From Selaginella moellendorffii (taxonomy: Eukaryota > Streptophyta > Lycopodiopsida > Selaginellales > Selaginellaceae), in assembly GCF_000143415.4 (NCBI RefSeq), contig NW_003314300.1:42908-106907 (forward strand): a stretch of DNA of 64,000 nucleotides, written 5' to 3'. Of this stretch, positions 10,415 to 21,992 are shown piece after piece. Numbering within the stretch: the stretch's first letter is position 1; every line of letters begins with the position of its first letter. A program made the position numbers and the translations under genes. Below the pieces are notes generated by a model. The model searched no databases. It saw nothing but the letters and a program-made list of their open reading frames with translations, and was not told the origin of the DNA.

Positions 10415-11190
10415 CACAAAAAGAGACATCTGTGAAAAAGAGTGAAAATGGCCAAAACCACTTTATATACTTAAAATAGATAAACACAAGCCAAACTCCT
10501 TAAATTGGCGTCAAATCTCATATGCAAGCATATGGTAGAAAGTTTTGGAGGATATCTATCTAAGATGCTCAAGAAAGATGGAAATGGTGATGAAACAAAA
10601 AAGAACAAACCCCTCAAATTTGTAGTTGTGGAGTGTATGACATAAATAACACCAAAACACACAATTCTATGTGAATTCCCTTGCAAGAAAGGACTCCTAT
10701 GAATGCTAACAAGACTCACAAAAAGTTTTCAAAGAATGCTTAAGAAATTTCACTTTTAAAGCTATAAAACTCAATTGTGAAAATAAAAGAGAAAAGAGTG
10801 AAAAAAAGTGAAAGATCTTTCAACTTTTTACACTCTGCTCATCAAAAAAGCACTCTTTGGAATCTTTATGACCAAATCTAAATACCCATACAAGCAATTC
10901 TTCAAATCTGTACCAAAATCTTAAACTTAAACCTCCAAAAATAAGTGGTGAAGATAGAGGAGAATACAAAAGAAAAATGTTTATATGCGGTTTGATTCTT
11001 AGAAACCACTTCAAACTAAATAAGGCACAATCAAAATGAATGCTTCTATCACCATAACTTTTTTTGAAACTGAGTGAAATAAAAAAAAGCTTTAGATTTA
11101 TAATTTTGTGCTTCAAATTTGTGCAAGAGGGAGCTCTTATTAATCTCAATGATCCCTCAAACATGAATTAGCCACTAGAACCCCAAAAAA
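10415..11190 (-). repeat. Right arm of the large inverted repeat
   Basis: Reverse-complement partner of 8985-9655, extended by the AATTAGCCACTAGAACCCC end that also matches 105-130. It ends beside another dispersed repeat copy at 11221. Confidence 0.75.
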
Positions 11191-11220
11191 TCTCTTTACC
11201 CATCAAGTAATTTATATCAA

Positions 11221-12190
11221 TGTCCAAAAAAAAAGCTACACTAGTTTGTTATGTTAGGTTCACCATTTGTTAGGAGATGAGGGTCTCTATCTCTCTAACA
11301 TAAGTTTTTCATGCCTCAATCACAAACTCAAGCTCTTTCCAATTGCCTTTCTTTTGCCCTTGCTCACTTGCAAAGCTTTTATATAAAGAAAAAAGAATAT
11401 TCTAGAAATCAAAATATTCTGAATGCTCTATATGTCCCATATTGATATTTAGTGTGGGGCAAATTTGCATTCACTATCACTAAGAGGTGTGAATCCATTT
11501 GGTTCACTTGAAATAAATAAAATTGAGGGACACTTATAAGGTTAGGTAGGAATAGTAACCTTTTTGTAACACCATCCATCCATCCACAAAATCACAGAGT
11601 AATTGCTAAACTTTGTGGACTAATTGCAAATGTTAGATAACTTGGTAAATATGTCAATTTCAAGAGAACAAGATAAGCTAGTGTGCTCTGGAGCTTCTAT
11701 TTGATCAACATAAGGTTCACATCTTTTAGCTAAGCATTCAATAGGAAATAAATATTTTATTATCTTCAAGTGTTCATGGCTTTGTGCTTATAATAGTGCT
11801 TGTTGAATTCAACTCCCATGCTTGCACTCTATTTTTTATCTATTATCTGGAAAGTTTCTTCTTTTATTTCTTTTACAAAGTTAAATTTCTCAGCTTGTTT
11901 GCGATCAACAAATATCCCTAACATTTATTTAAAAAATTCTTAAATCTTTGGCCTCTGACAATAGCATTACAAAAGTATAAATCACTTGATCCAATTACAT
12001 GGTTCAGGTTGATTGGCTTGGTACTTCATTATAAATCAAGTTTTCAAAATTGTTGAATATGACTCAGAATCCTTAGAGAAAAGGTATAAAGAGATGTTAT
12101 TAGATCTGTTTAGTTTCAAAGAGGACAATTTATTTCAAGAACTAATTATTGCTAAGGTCACAAAAATGACTTTCCAAGGAGCCAATTAGG
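11221..12190. other. Dispersed repeat copy (11221-11350), then AT-rich spacer
   Basis: 11221-11350 matches 4577-4720. From 11351 to the start of the second Crinkler-like gene the sequence is AT-rich with no recognisable feature. The proximal promoter of that gene must lie in the last few hundred bases, but I could not assign a clear TATA box. Confidence 0.45.
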
Positions 12191-12203
12191 GTTTTTGGTA
12201 GGC

Positions 12204-15092
12204 ATGGCATCCGGCATGGCGATTGCGAGCGTCGAGGAGAAAATCGAAGCAGTCCAGAAACAAATCGAAAAGGAAAAAGATACCGAGAAGAGGAAGCGGC
12301 TGTGGGAGGAAAAGAAGCAGCTGCGGGAGGAAAAGAAGCGCCTGCGAAACGAAGAGGAGCAGCTGCAGGATGTAAAGCCGTGGGATATTAAGAGTAAGTG
12401 GTTGACCTTTGTGGGCTGGCTGCTTTTTGCCTCTAGGATTGTCTGGCTGTTTTGTGGCTTGACAAGTTCATATTTCTGTTTCAGCGACCCTGGCGATGGC
12501 ACTTCAAACTGCGGCAGGTAAGCACTTGCTCTTGTCTGTCTGGCGACTGTCTGGCTTGCTAGTTCGTTTTGGATCGGTTTGTGTTGTAGTAGTGTCGAAG
12601 TTGCTGGATGTATACGGAGAAAAACTGGAGGACGCAAGGTGTTTTCACCGGATGCCTGAGACGAGGGTGCCAACCTGCAAGTTGCCTCTTCTGGACAACG
12701 GTGGGCAGCCGTGTTTACGTACGGACTTGGGAGATTATTTTACTTTGGTCGGAAGGGAGGAGACGATTCAGCATCTCATGGCAGCCGCTGCACGGGTGTT
12801 TGGAACTTTCATGAACACGACGGCCAATACCTCGGATATTGAACGAAAAGATTTCTTGTTGATGCTCATCGGATTTCCTGGCGCAGGTAAAACAACTGTC
12901 GGGACATGCCTCTCAGCTCTTCTCAGAGAAGCGTGGGAGAGGGACACAAAAACAGGGGATATAGATGGCCTTGTAGAGGATCAGCTAGGCCACAAAGGGC
13001 TTGTGAAGCAGTTCAAAGAAATGGTGAACAACGTGTTGGAGACCGGCAAAGATCTTACAATGTATCATTCGGTTGAAACTACGAGGGCAGGGGATGTAAC
13101 TTTCCTGGAGGACGGCCTGGCACCAGAACAGGTTTTGGCCCTTCGGTGCTTTCATGCAGCTCTTTGTCCAATGAACACTACTAGTTATGGCCGCTTTCTC
13201 AGGCAGTTGGATGACAAATTTCCAGGCCTGAGGAATGTGCTGACTTTGGGAAATGTGATCGACTTCATTCGAACTGGTCTTAAGGTTCCTGCGGATAAGC
13301 GAATTTTCCTATCTTGGTTTTTTGATGACGTCAACAAGGCCCAACCTGAGCCCGGCTGCCCACCCGCATTGTCCTGGATTCATGATGCTTTCTCGGCCTA
13401 CGTTCAACATATCAAAGATAACCGAGGTGGCCTGACGTTTCCTATACTTACAGCAGCAACGACCGACTTTGCCGGGGCCACAATGCGCTACACATCAACG
13501 GAGAAGGCTCTAAGTATTTTTATACCTATCAGGCCTTTGAAAGAGCACGAGGTGGTCAGAGTTACAAAAATCTTCCTTACAAGACTAGGAAATACTCTGG
13601 ACATGGAGAAACCATTTGAGCTCAAGGACGGACTAAGGAACCTGATAAAGTTATCAGGAGGGAATCCTCGCATGCTTGATCACCTTTTGAGAGGGTTGAT
13701 GCCTGACCACCTTTATTTGGATGCTTCGAAGTTCTATGAAAAGGTTTCCTTGTCTTTTATCTTGATGTGACGAGAAAATTTCTATGTTTGTTACAGGTGA
13801 ATCAAGATCTCACTCAAATCGATCTCCGTAACACAATAACGACTGCCTGGGGTAATATCAAACGTGGTTTTTATTATCAGTACCTTAAGGACGAGAAGTA
13901 TTTGTTGGTGTTACGAGCTTTTTATGTTGCGCTGCTGGGGACCCTGATCCGTCGGGAAGAACTAGTCTGGCCAGGTAGCAGATATAAAGATAACTGGGGG
14001 TCTTTAGAGTCTTGCGGTTTAGTTGGACTCTTACACAACGAGGTACTATTTTGATATTTCAGAGTTTATGTCAGAACTTATGGTTGTCAATTACAGGAGC
14101 TGCCATCTAACGAGAAGATTAAATTATCAAGAGATGAAGATGCTGCTTTCTCCATCATGTTCTCTCCACTCCTCATTTACCATCTTGTCGAGAACCTACA
14201 TGTGGCGGAGCTCCAGGATTTGTGTCTACCTAAACTAATCTCTAATCCCAAAAACAAGGAGGTATCTGATCTGATGTCCATTGTGTTGATGATCTATATG
14301 TTGTGGCTTTTTCATGATTGTGAGGGGAAGGGAACAGTATTTGAGTTTAGACTTGAAGAAATTCTTCCCTCCAATTTCTGCATTCCTGCAACTATGCAAG
14401 CTTTGAAGTTCCAGCTGCCAGCTGGTGCAAAGTTTGGACATCTGACACATCAGCCTCATCAGATACATACAGCAGATGTATTTCAGGCCTTCCTAAGAGA
14501 CAACAGTCAGCAGTTTTATTGGGTTGGTGTTGGCAACCACGGACCTGATAGCTTCATCCATCTACAGCTGGTGGATGCTGAGGACATGCTGCAAGACTTC
14601 TTTTTATTTATTGAGAGCAAACACAGGTATAAAAAATCTTTATAAAGCTCACTATAATGTACTGTAATAGGGATGTTTATGAAGGGCAGCAAGCCAATTG
14701 GGAAGAAAACTTTGAGAAAAAAATATGGACAATAAAGCAATGGATGAATGAAGGTATTTATTTTCTAGTTGTGGGAGGTTAATTGTGTGTCTTTTCAGGT
14801 GAGAATTACGCCATGGTCTTTATGACCGAGCATTGGGTAACTTGATTTCCAAAGTCAAAAAATCTGAAAGGATGGTGGTGCTTGTGCCAAAGGTTCATCA
14901 ATGTTTATATGGGTATCCAATGCAAAGTCCATTTGGTAAGTTATTTTAATGCTTTTATTATTAGTTTTTTATGTTTTATTTGTAGGTTTATTAGGTGCTG
15001 TGTGTTTTGATCTCATGTACAAACCTAGTAATGAGCAAGATGACAGTTTTGATGAAGAGCCCAGCACTAAGAGGAGTCGTTGGTGTTTTTAA
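12204..15092 (+). CDS. Second Crinkler/RHS-like P-loop NTPase, 3' frameshifted
   Basis: Multi-exon gene for a P-loop NTPase of the Crinkler/RHS type. ATG at 12204 opens a charged coiled-coil exon (EEKIEAVQKQIEKEKD...). The model is 12204-12393, 12485-12517, about 12590-13743, 13797-14042, 14097-14261, about 14325-14626, 14671-14753, 14799-14935, 14987-15092, all with GT-AG introns of 44-91 nt. Walker A is GFPGAGKTT in exon 3, followed by ILTAATTDFAGA and IPIRPLKEHEV-like sequence and a SGGNPRMLDHLLRG helix. The intended C-terminus is Lys/Arg-rich (TKRSRW). A 4-nt loss at about 14829, compared with the copies at 21.7 and 30.4 kb, shifts the frame and stops it at 14843-14845. The part from about 14326 onward is duplicated three more times downstream. 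Function in plants is unknown to me. Confidence 0.6.
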
Positions 15093-15746
15093 AATGCTGT
15101 TTCCATATTTACTCGTTGACCAATAATATTAAACATAAAAGGATGTTTTGACATTGTTAAACACTACTCTTGTGTTTTGTAATTACAATTCCAGCTTAAA
15201 TTTTTTTTATCGCTATAATAATAATTAGTTCCAGTAATTATTAGTTTTCTCTTTTTTAATTTATAAACTTTCCTAAACACTTCCTAGTATATTCTAGTTT
15301 GTTCTACCATCTAATCATTGATATTTGATAACATTAATCTTGTGTAAATTATAAATATGTTTATAATTATAAACTTCCATTTGATTAATTGGATTAATAA
15401 ATAAGAATAACACTACTATTAAGAAAACTAAGTGTTGCTGCATGCAAAACGTAATTGACAACTGAACAATATCCATAGCACAATCCAAATCTGACATATT
15501 TATGTGATTGATTAAACAGAATCACCTGTAGTTAATTTATATTAGCCAAAAACTTGCTAAACTTAGGGTTAGGGTACCATGTTCACGTGTGGTGAATGGG
15601 AAGAGAAAAGGACACTAAAGAATGGAATGGAACGCCTAGAGCTTTAAATGCAAGCGAAGAATATGTTAGTCTCATGGAATAATGCACCCTATTGAGATGA
15701 AATATAGCCACTTGAGATATAAAGTGCTAAAGGTGATGGTGTTTGG
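15093..15746. other. AT-rich spacer of array unit I
   Basis: AT-rich sequence that recurs after each Crinkler-like 3' end (22000, 30670, 37690), with shared phrases such as CCTAAACACTTCCTAGTATA and AACACTACTATTAAG. No gene is seen. Its repeated presence helps define the tandem unit. Confidence 0.6.
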
Positions 15747-16281
15747 TGTAAACTCTTAAATTTGGACTGCCCGGGAGGTCATCCAGCCTAGTACTATTCA
15801 AACTCAAGGATATTTAACCCCAAGTATCCCAAGACTCTTAATTGATTGAAAAAGAAGGTGCATTTTTATTCATGGGCCCTTTCTCTTTATATTTGAACCT
15901 TTATGGAACTTCTTTCGAGTTGTTCCTTTTGGTTGTTTTGGAAGCTAAAAGCCACAACTCTTCTAAGAGCCCCACTCTCTTGACACCCTACCCCTTAGGT
16001 TTGCTAAATGTCAAATCAACATATAATGTGATTCCCTTACCTAACCAATAGAGTCAGACTCAAGACCCTTTTTTTATACCAAATGTAAACTCCTAAATTT
16101 AAACTTCCTAAGAAATCACCCAACCTAATATTATTCAAACCTAAAGATATTTAACCCCAAATATCCCAAGACCCTTAACTGATTTGAAAAAAGGGTGCAC
16201 TCTTATTCATGGATCTTTTACTTTTATATTTAAACCCTTATTATGGATCGTATTTCAAATCATTCCCTTTAGTTATTTACA
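15747..16281 (-). mobile_element. TRIM-like mini-retrotransposon, unit I
   Basis: Two related terminal repeats of about 190 bp, starting TGTAAACTC at 15747 and TGTAAACTCC at 16084, flank a short non-coding interior. The interior end reads TTTTTATACCAAA, the complement of a TGGTATcAGAG-type Met-tRNA primer binding site, so the element points to the minus strand. The 5-bp sequence TTTGG lies directly outside both ends (15742-15746 and 16282-16286). Sister units at 22870 and 38520 carry the uninterrupted sequence GTGTTTGGCTGAC or close, i.e. the empty site. The element has no coding capacity. Confidence 0.8.
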
Positions 16282-16283
16282 TT

Positions 16284-16540
16284 TGGCTAACAAAATCCAT
16301 TTAACCTTATCTCCCAAAACATTTCCAAAGACACTTTACTCTTTTCATTCTGAGCATAGTAAGAGAGGATCAAGTTCTAGGATATAATATTATGATGGCT
16401 TCACCCATGGATCTTGGAACACTAGTATGGAGTCTCTATACTGGACATATATGGAGATTAATGGGTTTCTATGGTGTTCTTGCTTGCTAGCATCTCTCAC
16501 AATCTAAGAGACTTGGCTTGTAGCAAATCCCTTTAACAAC
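16284..16540 (-). pseudogene. PPR gene relic (second PPR type), unit I
   Basis: Decayed minus-strand copy of the sequence that in units II and IV still reads as PPR motifs (for example a frame related to NGRSKESLEMFWE). In this unit stops are frequent. It belongs to a different PPR gene from the one at 44.8-48.4 kb. Confidence 0.5.
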
Positions 16541-16599
16541 ACAAGTATCAATAATTGATAATAGCCAAAATCATTGAGCTTGATATTATGAGCCTAGAA

Positions 16600-16985
16600 A
16601 CTTTGAGAGCTCCCTTGTAATTCATGAGAAGCATTGACTTCTCTTACTGAGATTGGGATGATCCTTTCACATCGATTCATATGCAAACCAGATGCATTTG
16701 CACTGTGAGCAAAGGATTCTTCTTGAGCAAGCCATGCATATCATGTTGTTCTGGAAAAATGAGAAAGCATGATGTACAGAAGACTTAGAGGCATTTCCTG
16801 AGCTGGAAATGAAGGAGACATACTAAGAAAATACCATACCAATTCAAATGTGTCAGCTTCATAAGCTTTTGTTTTGTAGAGTCTGTAAACTTTCTATCAG
16901 CAATGTAAGCTAAAGGTTGTACCAGAGATGATAAAGCAACACAGACTTGCCAATAGGTTGCTTTGCTCCTCATATTTTGGCATTA
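16600..16985 (-). pseudogene. CpG-decayed PARP-like relic, unit I
   Basis: Aligns by eye with exons 1-3 of the GC-richer PARP-like gene downstream. AGATTGGGATGATCC corresponds to AGATCGGGACGATAC, AAGGATTCTTCTTGAGCAAG to AAGGATTCCGCTTGAGCGAG, and CTATCAGCAATGTAAGCTAA to CTATCAGCAAAGTAAGCTAA. Differences are mostly CG to TG or CA, as expected from methyl-cytosine decay. Confidence 0.65.
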
Positions 16986-18190
16986 AGAACAACACTTAAT
17001 TATATCTGGAAATTTGATATACTGAAGTATTTCATTCATAACCTATTGAAAATTCTCCAATCCTTGTCTGTTTCAATGGAAGCAAGCAATGGACAAAGAA
17101 ATCATGTCTATCATGTATGTATATTTTTTATAAAGTGATTCTAAACAAAATTTTAACACTTATCATCTTCACAAGTAGCAATTAGGAATCCATCCTTGGA
17201 AACACTTTGTCTTTCCCACAATTTATTAGCCCCTAACACATTAGTGTTCTTGGCCTAACTTTGCCTTTTGGATTCTTTCTCATGGTTCCCATTAAGATAA
17301 TCCACACCATATTGTTTGTTCGTAGCCTTGTACAATGAGTTGAGCTTTATGACAGCTAATAAAACCATCAAAGTTGAGATTTGTCTTATTGACCCATTAA
17401 CTCCTAAGAGCTACCATTTGAGATTTATCACATTGATCTCATCCTAAATATTATAATATGGTTACTTTAAAGTTATTTTGTTATTTAAAGAGATTAAACT
17501 ACATGTTTACTCAAATAGTTTATTGTGGAGTATAATACAAAATCACTAGTTAAATATAAATTTAGAATTCTTTTTAAAAAATTATTTTTGGCATATGATC
17601 ATTGGACAAAAATGTGGTTTATCTTTTATGGCCATAATGCTGCATGCAAACGCTGGATTTTTAACTTGGTTCTGAGCCATTCAGAAAAAGCTTGCACACT
17701 GATAAATCAAACTTGATCTTTTTTTTAAGGCTTTGTGTACATTAAAACCGCAGGCTAGCCTTACACCAATCTTTCTTTCTTCTTTCAATCAGGAAAGGTG
17801 ATGGAATAGCAAAAGAAAAAGACCCAACCCAAAGTTGACAAACCAACCTTGGCATGAGAATGATCTTGCTCCATGGCCCGATCTTGTCACGTTCCATCGC
17901 ATTTCTCTCAGGTCCCTAGCTCGGCCAGAGTCGAGACGAAAAGGGGAAATTACTTATTACTCCTGAATAAGCAAGCCCGAGAAAGAGCCGTTGACTTACA
18001 TTGACTTTTATTGGTCAAAGAATCGTTGTCGGCATCCGCGATTCGTTAGTAAAGCTTTCTTCTGCAACAGTGATTTTTTTATGGCGCTTGTTCGCGGAAA
18101 TCCGGTGAAGTAGCGAGGAAAAGAAAATTCTCTCTGGGCTATCGGTCTTGTCTTTTTTTCTTTGTCTGTCTTCTTTCTAATGTTTTCTCC
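16986..18190. other. AT-rich spacer, unit I (shortened)
   Basis: Corresponds to the 23.5-26.7 kb, 32.1-34.7 kb and 39.2-43.9 kb spacers but is much shorter through internal deletion. From about 17700 the sequence becomes GC-richer and is nearly identical to 43500-43990. No gene is seen. Confidence 0.5.
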
Positions 18191-18192
18191 CG

Positions 18193-19564
18193 CTAGCACA
18201 TTTGGCCGGGCTGGAGCTCTTGGCGGCGAAGATGCCACTCCGCTAGCGGAAGAACGAGATATGGGCGCTCGCTGTCCACCGTGAAACGATCATCGTCCAC
18301 CTTATGCGCGAAGAGTGTAGCACACAGCACAAGCGTGTGGTCCTTGGAGTCATTGCTAGTGTGGAGCCTCGCATAACTGGGCGTTGACTGCATTCCGTTC
18401 GCCATGATCGAAGCAACGTTCCTCGTTTCGGTGCCGTGCCACAGGAACTTCCACACCGCTGGGTCGTCAGCTGGTTCGAATTCGTCACTGATGTTACCTG
18501 GTGATCATGCTCAAGCTGAAAAGAATTCCATAAGAAACAGTGAGCTCTTACCGAGATCGGGACGATACATTCGCAACCATTCATATGCTTCCGCAAACCG
18601 GGTGTAGGGAGCGTATGTCCCGCGATTCTGCACCGTGAGGAAATGATTCCGCTTGAGCGAGATGGGCACATCGGTGCACTCCGTGCTGTTGACCAGTTTC
18701 TGGATGAACGAACATGACACGATGCGGAGAGGCTGCATATCCTGAGCACGATTTCAAAGCTTAAATGCAGGCAAAGATCCGGACTAGGAAAATAGCATAC
18801 CAGTTCAAGTGCGTCGTCGTCATCCTCAATGTCAGCTTGGTCGTCTTGGAGATTCTGCATTAGAAAACTTTCTATCAGCAAAGTAAGCCAAAGCTGTGAA
18901 CGAACCTTTTCCTTGGACTGTCGAGAGCACGCAGAAGCACACAAGGTTACCAGAGATGATAACGCCCAGCAACATAGACTCGCCAATCCTTGCTACAAAA
19001 CACATATCGCTCGGACTCATTTTTTTGCAAGAACAACGCTTGTACCAATTTGTCGTGAGCTCGCGGGGCCTGGAATTCTGTAGAAGGAACTTTTAACGAC
19101 TCTTAAAGAGAAGATCGAGTCAAATCTTTGAAAGCATACCGGTTGCTCGAGCGCTGGGTTCTCATTTCCCTGCATGAAAGATTATTGCCAGATTTCGAGA
19201 CAAATCCTAGGAAAGAAATCTGCATTGTACCGGAAACTCGTCTAGAGGTTGCGCGGGTAGTCGAGGCTCATCGTTCTGTGGAACAGATCCACTACAGTGC
19301 TGCCGGCAAAGGGATTACAACGTAGAACAGTACCTTTTCCGAGATTTTTAGAATTTCTTCGTGACCTCCACTGCCAGGCTCCATCGCACGCTCGAAATCT
19401 TTGCATTGGCGCCAGCAGCAGAAAGATTAGAAATGCTTGACATCGGAGAAAGGATCGATCGAGCGCGACCACAGTACCTGCTGGCGGCCGGAAGCCGGAT
19501 TGGCCCGGGCGCTCACAAAGGCGATGGATTTCGACGGCCTAGCTGTCGGAGGCGAAGAGCGCTT
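18193..19564 (-). pseudogene. PARP-like (ADP-ribosyltransferase fold) gene, unit I
   Basis: Minus-strand multi-exon gene. Confident 3' exons are about 18987-18906, 18854-18801, 18741-18552 and 18497-18193, separated by GT-AG introns of 51, 59 and 54 nt with matching phases. The last exon carries FLWHGTETRNVASIMANG, like the HGT-centred NAD-binding start of the PARP catalytic domain, followed by a VDSERPYLVLPLAEW strand. Upstream small exons (to about 19564) are less certain; the first encodes a Ser/Arg/Ala-rich leader that could be an organellar transit peptide. Two defects: the presumed start ATG (intact at 28206 in unit II) is AAG here, and 51 nt are lost from the last exon, removing 17 residues including the AYGRPETYFWF region. 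Assignment to PARP rests on motif similarity only. Confidence 0.5.
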
Positions 19565-19762
19565 ACAGAGAATGCGATAACCTAGCAAGCAAGGGGCTCT
19601 TCTTCCCTCTACGAGCTTAAACCTTCACAGCTCGCCCAACAGCAAATAGAAGACGACCACGTGCAAGAATAGCATAATTCTGGCATCTTTTTAAAATTTC
19701 TCGCGCCTCTTTGTTGCCATATATAACAAACCTAAAGCGATCTTCTTCCACAAGTTTTTAAA

Positions 19763-19830
19763 GGGGATGTAGTGGTTTTCAAATTTTCAATACTGAAAAG
19801 ATTTCCCGGGTTCGACTCCTGGCATCCCCA
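19763..19830 (+). ncRNA. tRNA-like element with intact T arm, no D arm
   Basis: 68 nt with a perfect 7-bp acceptor stem (GGGGATG/CATCCCC), discriminator A, and a T arm CCGGG-TTCGACT-CCTGG matching the Pol III B box. The middle can form a TTTTC/GAAAA hairpin but the loop is six bases and no normal D arm fits. It could be a tRNA pseudogene, a SINE head or a minimal tRNA-like transcript. Copies sit at the same place in units II and IV. Confidence 0.5.
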
Positions 19831-19842
19831 ATCTTAAATTTT

Positions 19843-21235
19843 TTGCTCTATCTAGAGCTGGATATATGTTCTTCCTTCTCAACTCCTGGATTTGAGCTTG
19901 CTCCTCCCTCATGCCACTGCTCGCGTAGATCGCCTCCATCAAAACAAATACCCCGCCTCGTGCCTCGCCTCCACTTCAACCAGCCGATAGAAAGCAAGCT
20001 TTCCGACCGCCGCATTCTTCCACTGCTTGCAAGCGCCCAGCACCGTTCTCCAAGCAACACCACTCGCCTCGCAAGGCATGGCTTTCACCATCTCCACCGC
20101 TTCCTCCAGCTCGTTTGCGCGGCCGAGAGCGTCCACCATGCACTGGTAGTGCTCGGCCCCGGGACAAACTCCATACTTCGCCTCCATCTCCTTGAAGTAG
20201 CACTTCGCTTGGCGGACAAGCCCGCCATGGCTGCACGCCGTGAGGACGCAAAGAAGTGCGATCCCATCTGGTTGGAAGCCTTCGTCTTGCATCTCGTCGA
20301 AGAGCTTGAAAACCATTCGCGTGTCCCCGTCGCGGCTGTGTGCTGCTATCACGGACGTCCAGGCAACCGCGTCTGGTTTCTCCAGGGACTCGAAGACCTG
20401 CTGTGCCTTCGCTGCGTCCCCGGCTTTGCCATAGCCATCGACGACGCCGTTCGCTACAACGGGATCGTCCTGAGTCCACACCTGGAGATATCTGCGTGAA
20501 TTCCCTTCAGAGGCTCCAAGGCTCCCACGCTGCTGCTAGCTTTGAGAGCAGCCACGAAAGTTGGCGCGTCGGGTCTGTATCCCTGTGCTCGCATTTGATG
20601 GAAGCGTTGCAGGGAAAGCTCCCCCTGACCACTTTCGGCGAGCCCGAGTATCATCACAATCCAGGATACTGCGTCGTGAAGGCGCACCTTTGGAACACTT
20701 TCCAGGCGTCCCGGATGCTTCCACACTTGGCGTAGAAGCTGACGAGCGCGCTGGCTAGAAAAGTGTCCGAGTCGAGATCAAAGCTGGCCGCCCGAGCGTG
20801 AATCCCCACGGCTTTCTCGAGTGCCTCCTCTACTTTCACGAGCCTTCCATCCCCCATCTGTCTTCCCTGCTAGACTGCTGCAAGCCTTGAGTGCCGCACA
20901 TAACGTTCGAGAGGTTGGAACGCAGCTGCTGTTCGCTTCCCCGTTTGTGACATATCCCAGGATCAAAGCGTTCCAAGAGACGGGATCCTGAGGCGTCATC
21001 CCATCAAAAACTTTCCGAGCTTCGGCCAAACTCCCACACTTGACGTACATGTCCACCAATGCGTTCGCCACACTGACGTCCGTGTCGTAGCCACTCTTGA
21101 ATGCTTGAGAGTGCAAAGCTGCGCCTGTTCCCAGCGACTCAGCCTTCACCATCCTGCCTTCAACATCCTTGGCTTCCTCTGTTGCTCCCAATACACTGCA
21201 GGCCCTGATCGCAGCGGCAAAACTGTACACATTTG
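19843..21235 (-). pseudogene. Truncated PPR copy, unit I
   Basis: Copy of the C-terminal ~470 codons of the intact PPR frame at 44811-48356, including the E-type end. It is broken by several indels: an extra C near 20853, a lost T near 20691, a lost C near 20471, and a 27-nt in-frame deletion near 20930. It begins abruptly at about 21235, where PPR sequence joins Crinkler-like sequence on the opposite strand. Confidence 0.85.
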
Positions 21236-21992
21236 GTAGAAAGTGGAAAGGGAACAGTATTTGAGTTTAGACTTGAAGAAATTCTTCCCTCCAATTTCCA
21301 CATTCTTGCAAGTATGCGAGCTTTGAAGTTCTGGCTGCCACCTGGTGCAAAGTTTGGACGTCCGACACATCAGCCTCATCAGATACATACAGCAGACGTA
21401 TTTCAGGCCTTCCTAAGAGACAACAGTCAGCAGTTTTATTGGGTTGGTGTTGGCAACCACGGACCTGATAGCTTCATCCATCTGCAGCTCGTGGACGCTG
21501 AGAACAAGCTGCAGGACTTCTTTTTATTTATTGAGAGCAACAGGTATAAAAAACGTTTATAAAGCTCAATGTAATGTATTGTATAACAGGGATGTTTATG
21601 AAGGACAGCAAGCCAATTGGGAAGAAAACCTTGAGAAACAATAATGAAGGTATTCATTTTCTAGTTGTGGGAGGTCAATTGTGTGTATTTTCAGGTGAGA
21701 ATTACGTCATGGTCTTTATGACCGATCAAGCATTGGGTAACTTGATTTCCAAAGTCAAAAAATCTGAATGGATGGTGGTGCTTGTGCCAGAGGTTCATGA
21801 ATGTTTATATGGGTATCCAGTGCAGAGTCCATTTGGTAAGTTATTTTAATGCTTTTATTATTAGTTTTTTATGTTTTATTTGTAGGTTTATTAGGTGCTG
21901 TGTGTTTTGATCTTGTCTATAAACCTAGTAATGAGCAAGATGACAGTTTTAATGAAGAGCCCAGCACGAAGAGGAGTCGTTGTTGTTTTTAA
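21236..21992 (+). pseudogene. Crinkler-like gene 3' fragment, unit II
   Basis: Copy of 14326-15092 covering the last four exons. It keeps the bases lost at 14829 in the parent but has its own deletion near 21640 that replaces the IWTIKQW region and brings a TAA in frame. It has no promoter or P-loop exon, so it cannot make the NTPase. Confidence 0.85.

Noticed and set aside
19763-19830. Functional standard tRNA gene
   Set aside because: The D arm cannot be formed and the anticodon loop has six bases, so no amino-acid identity can be assigned.
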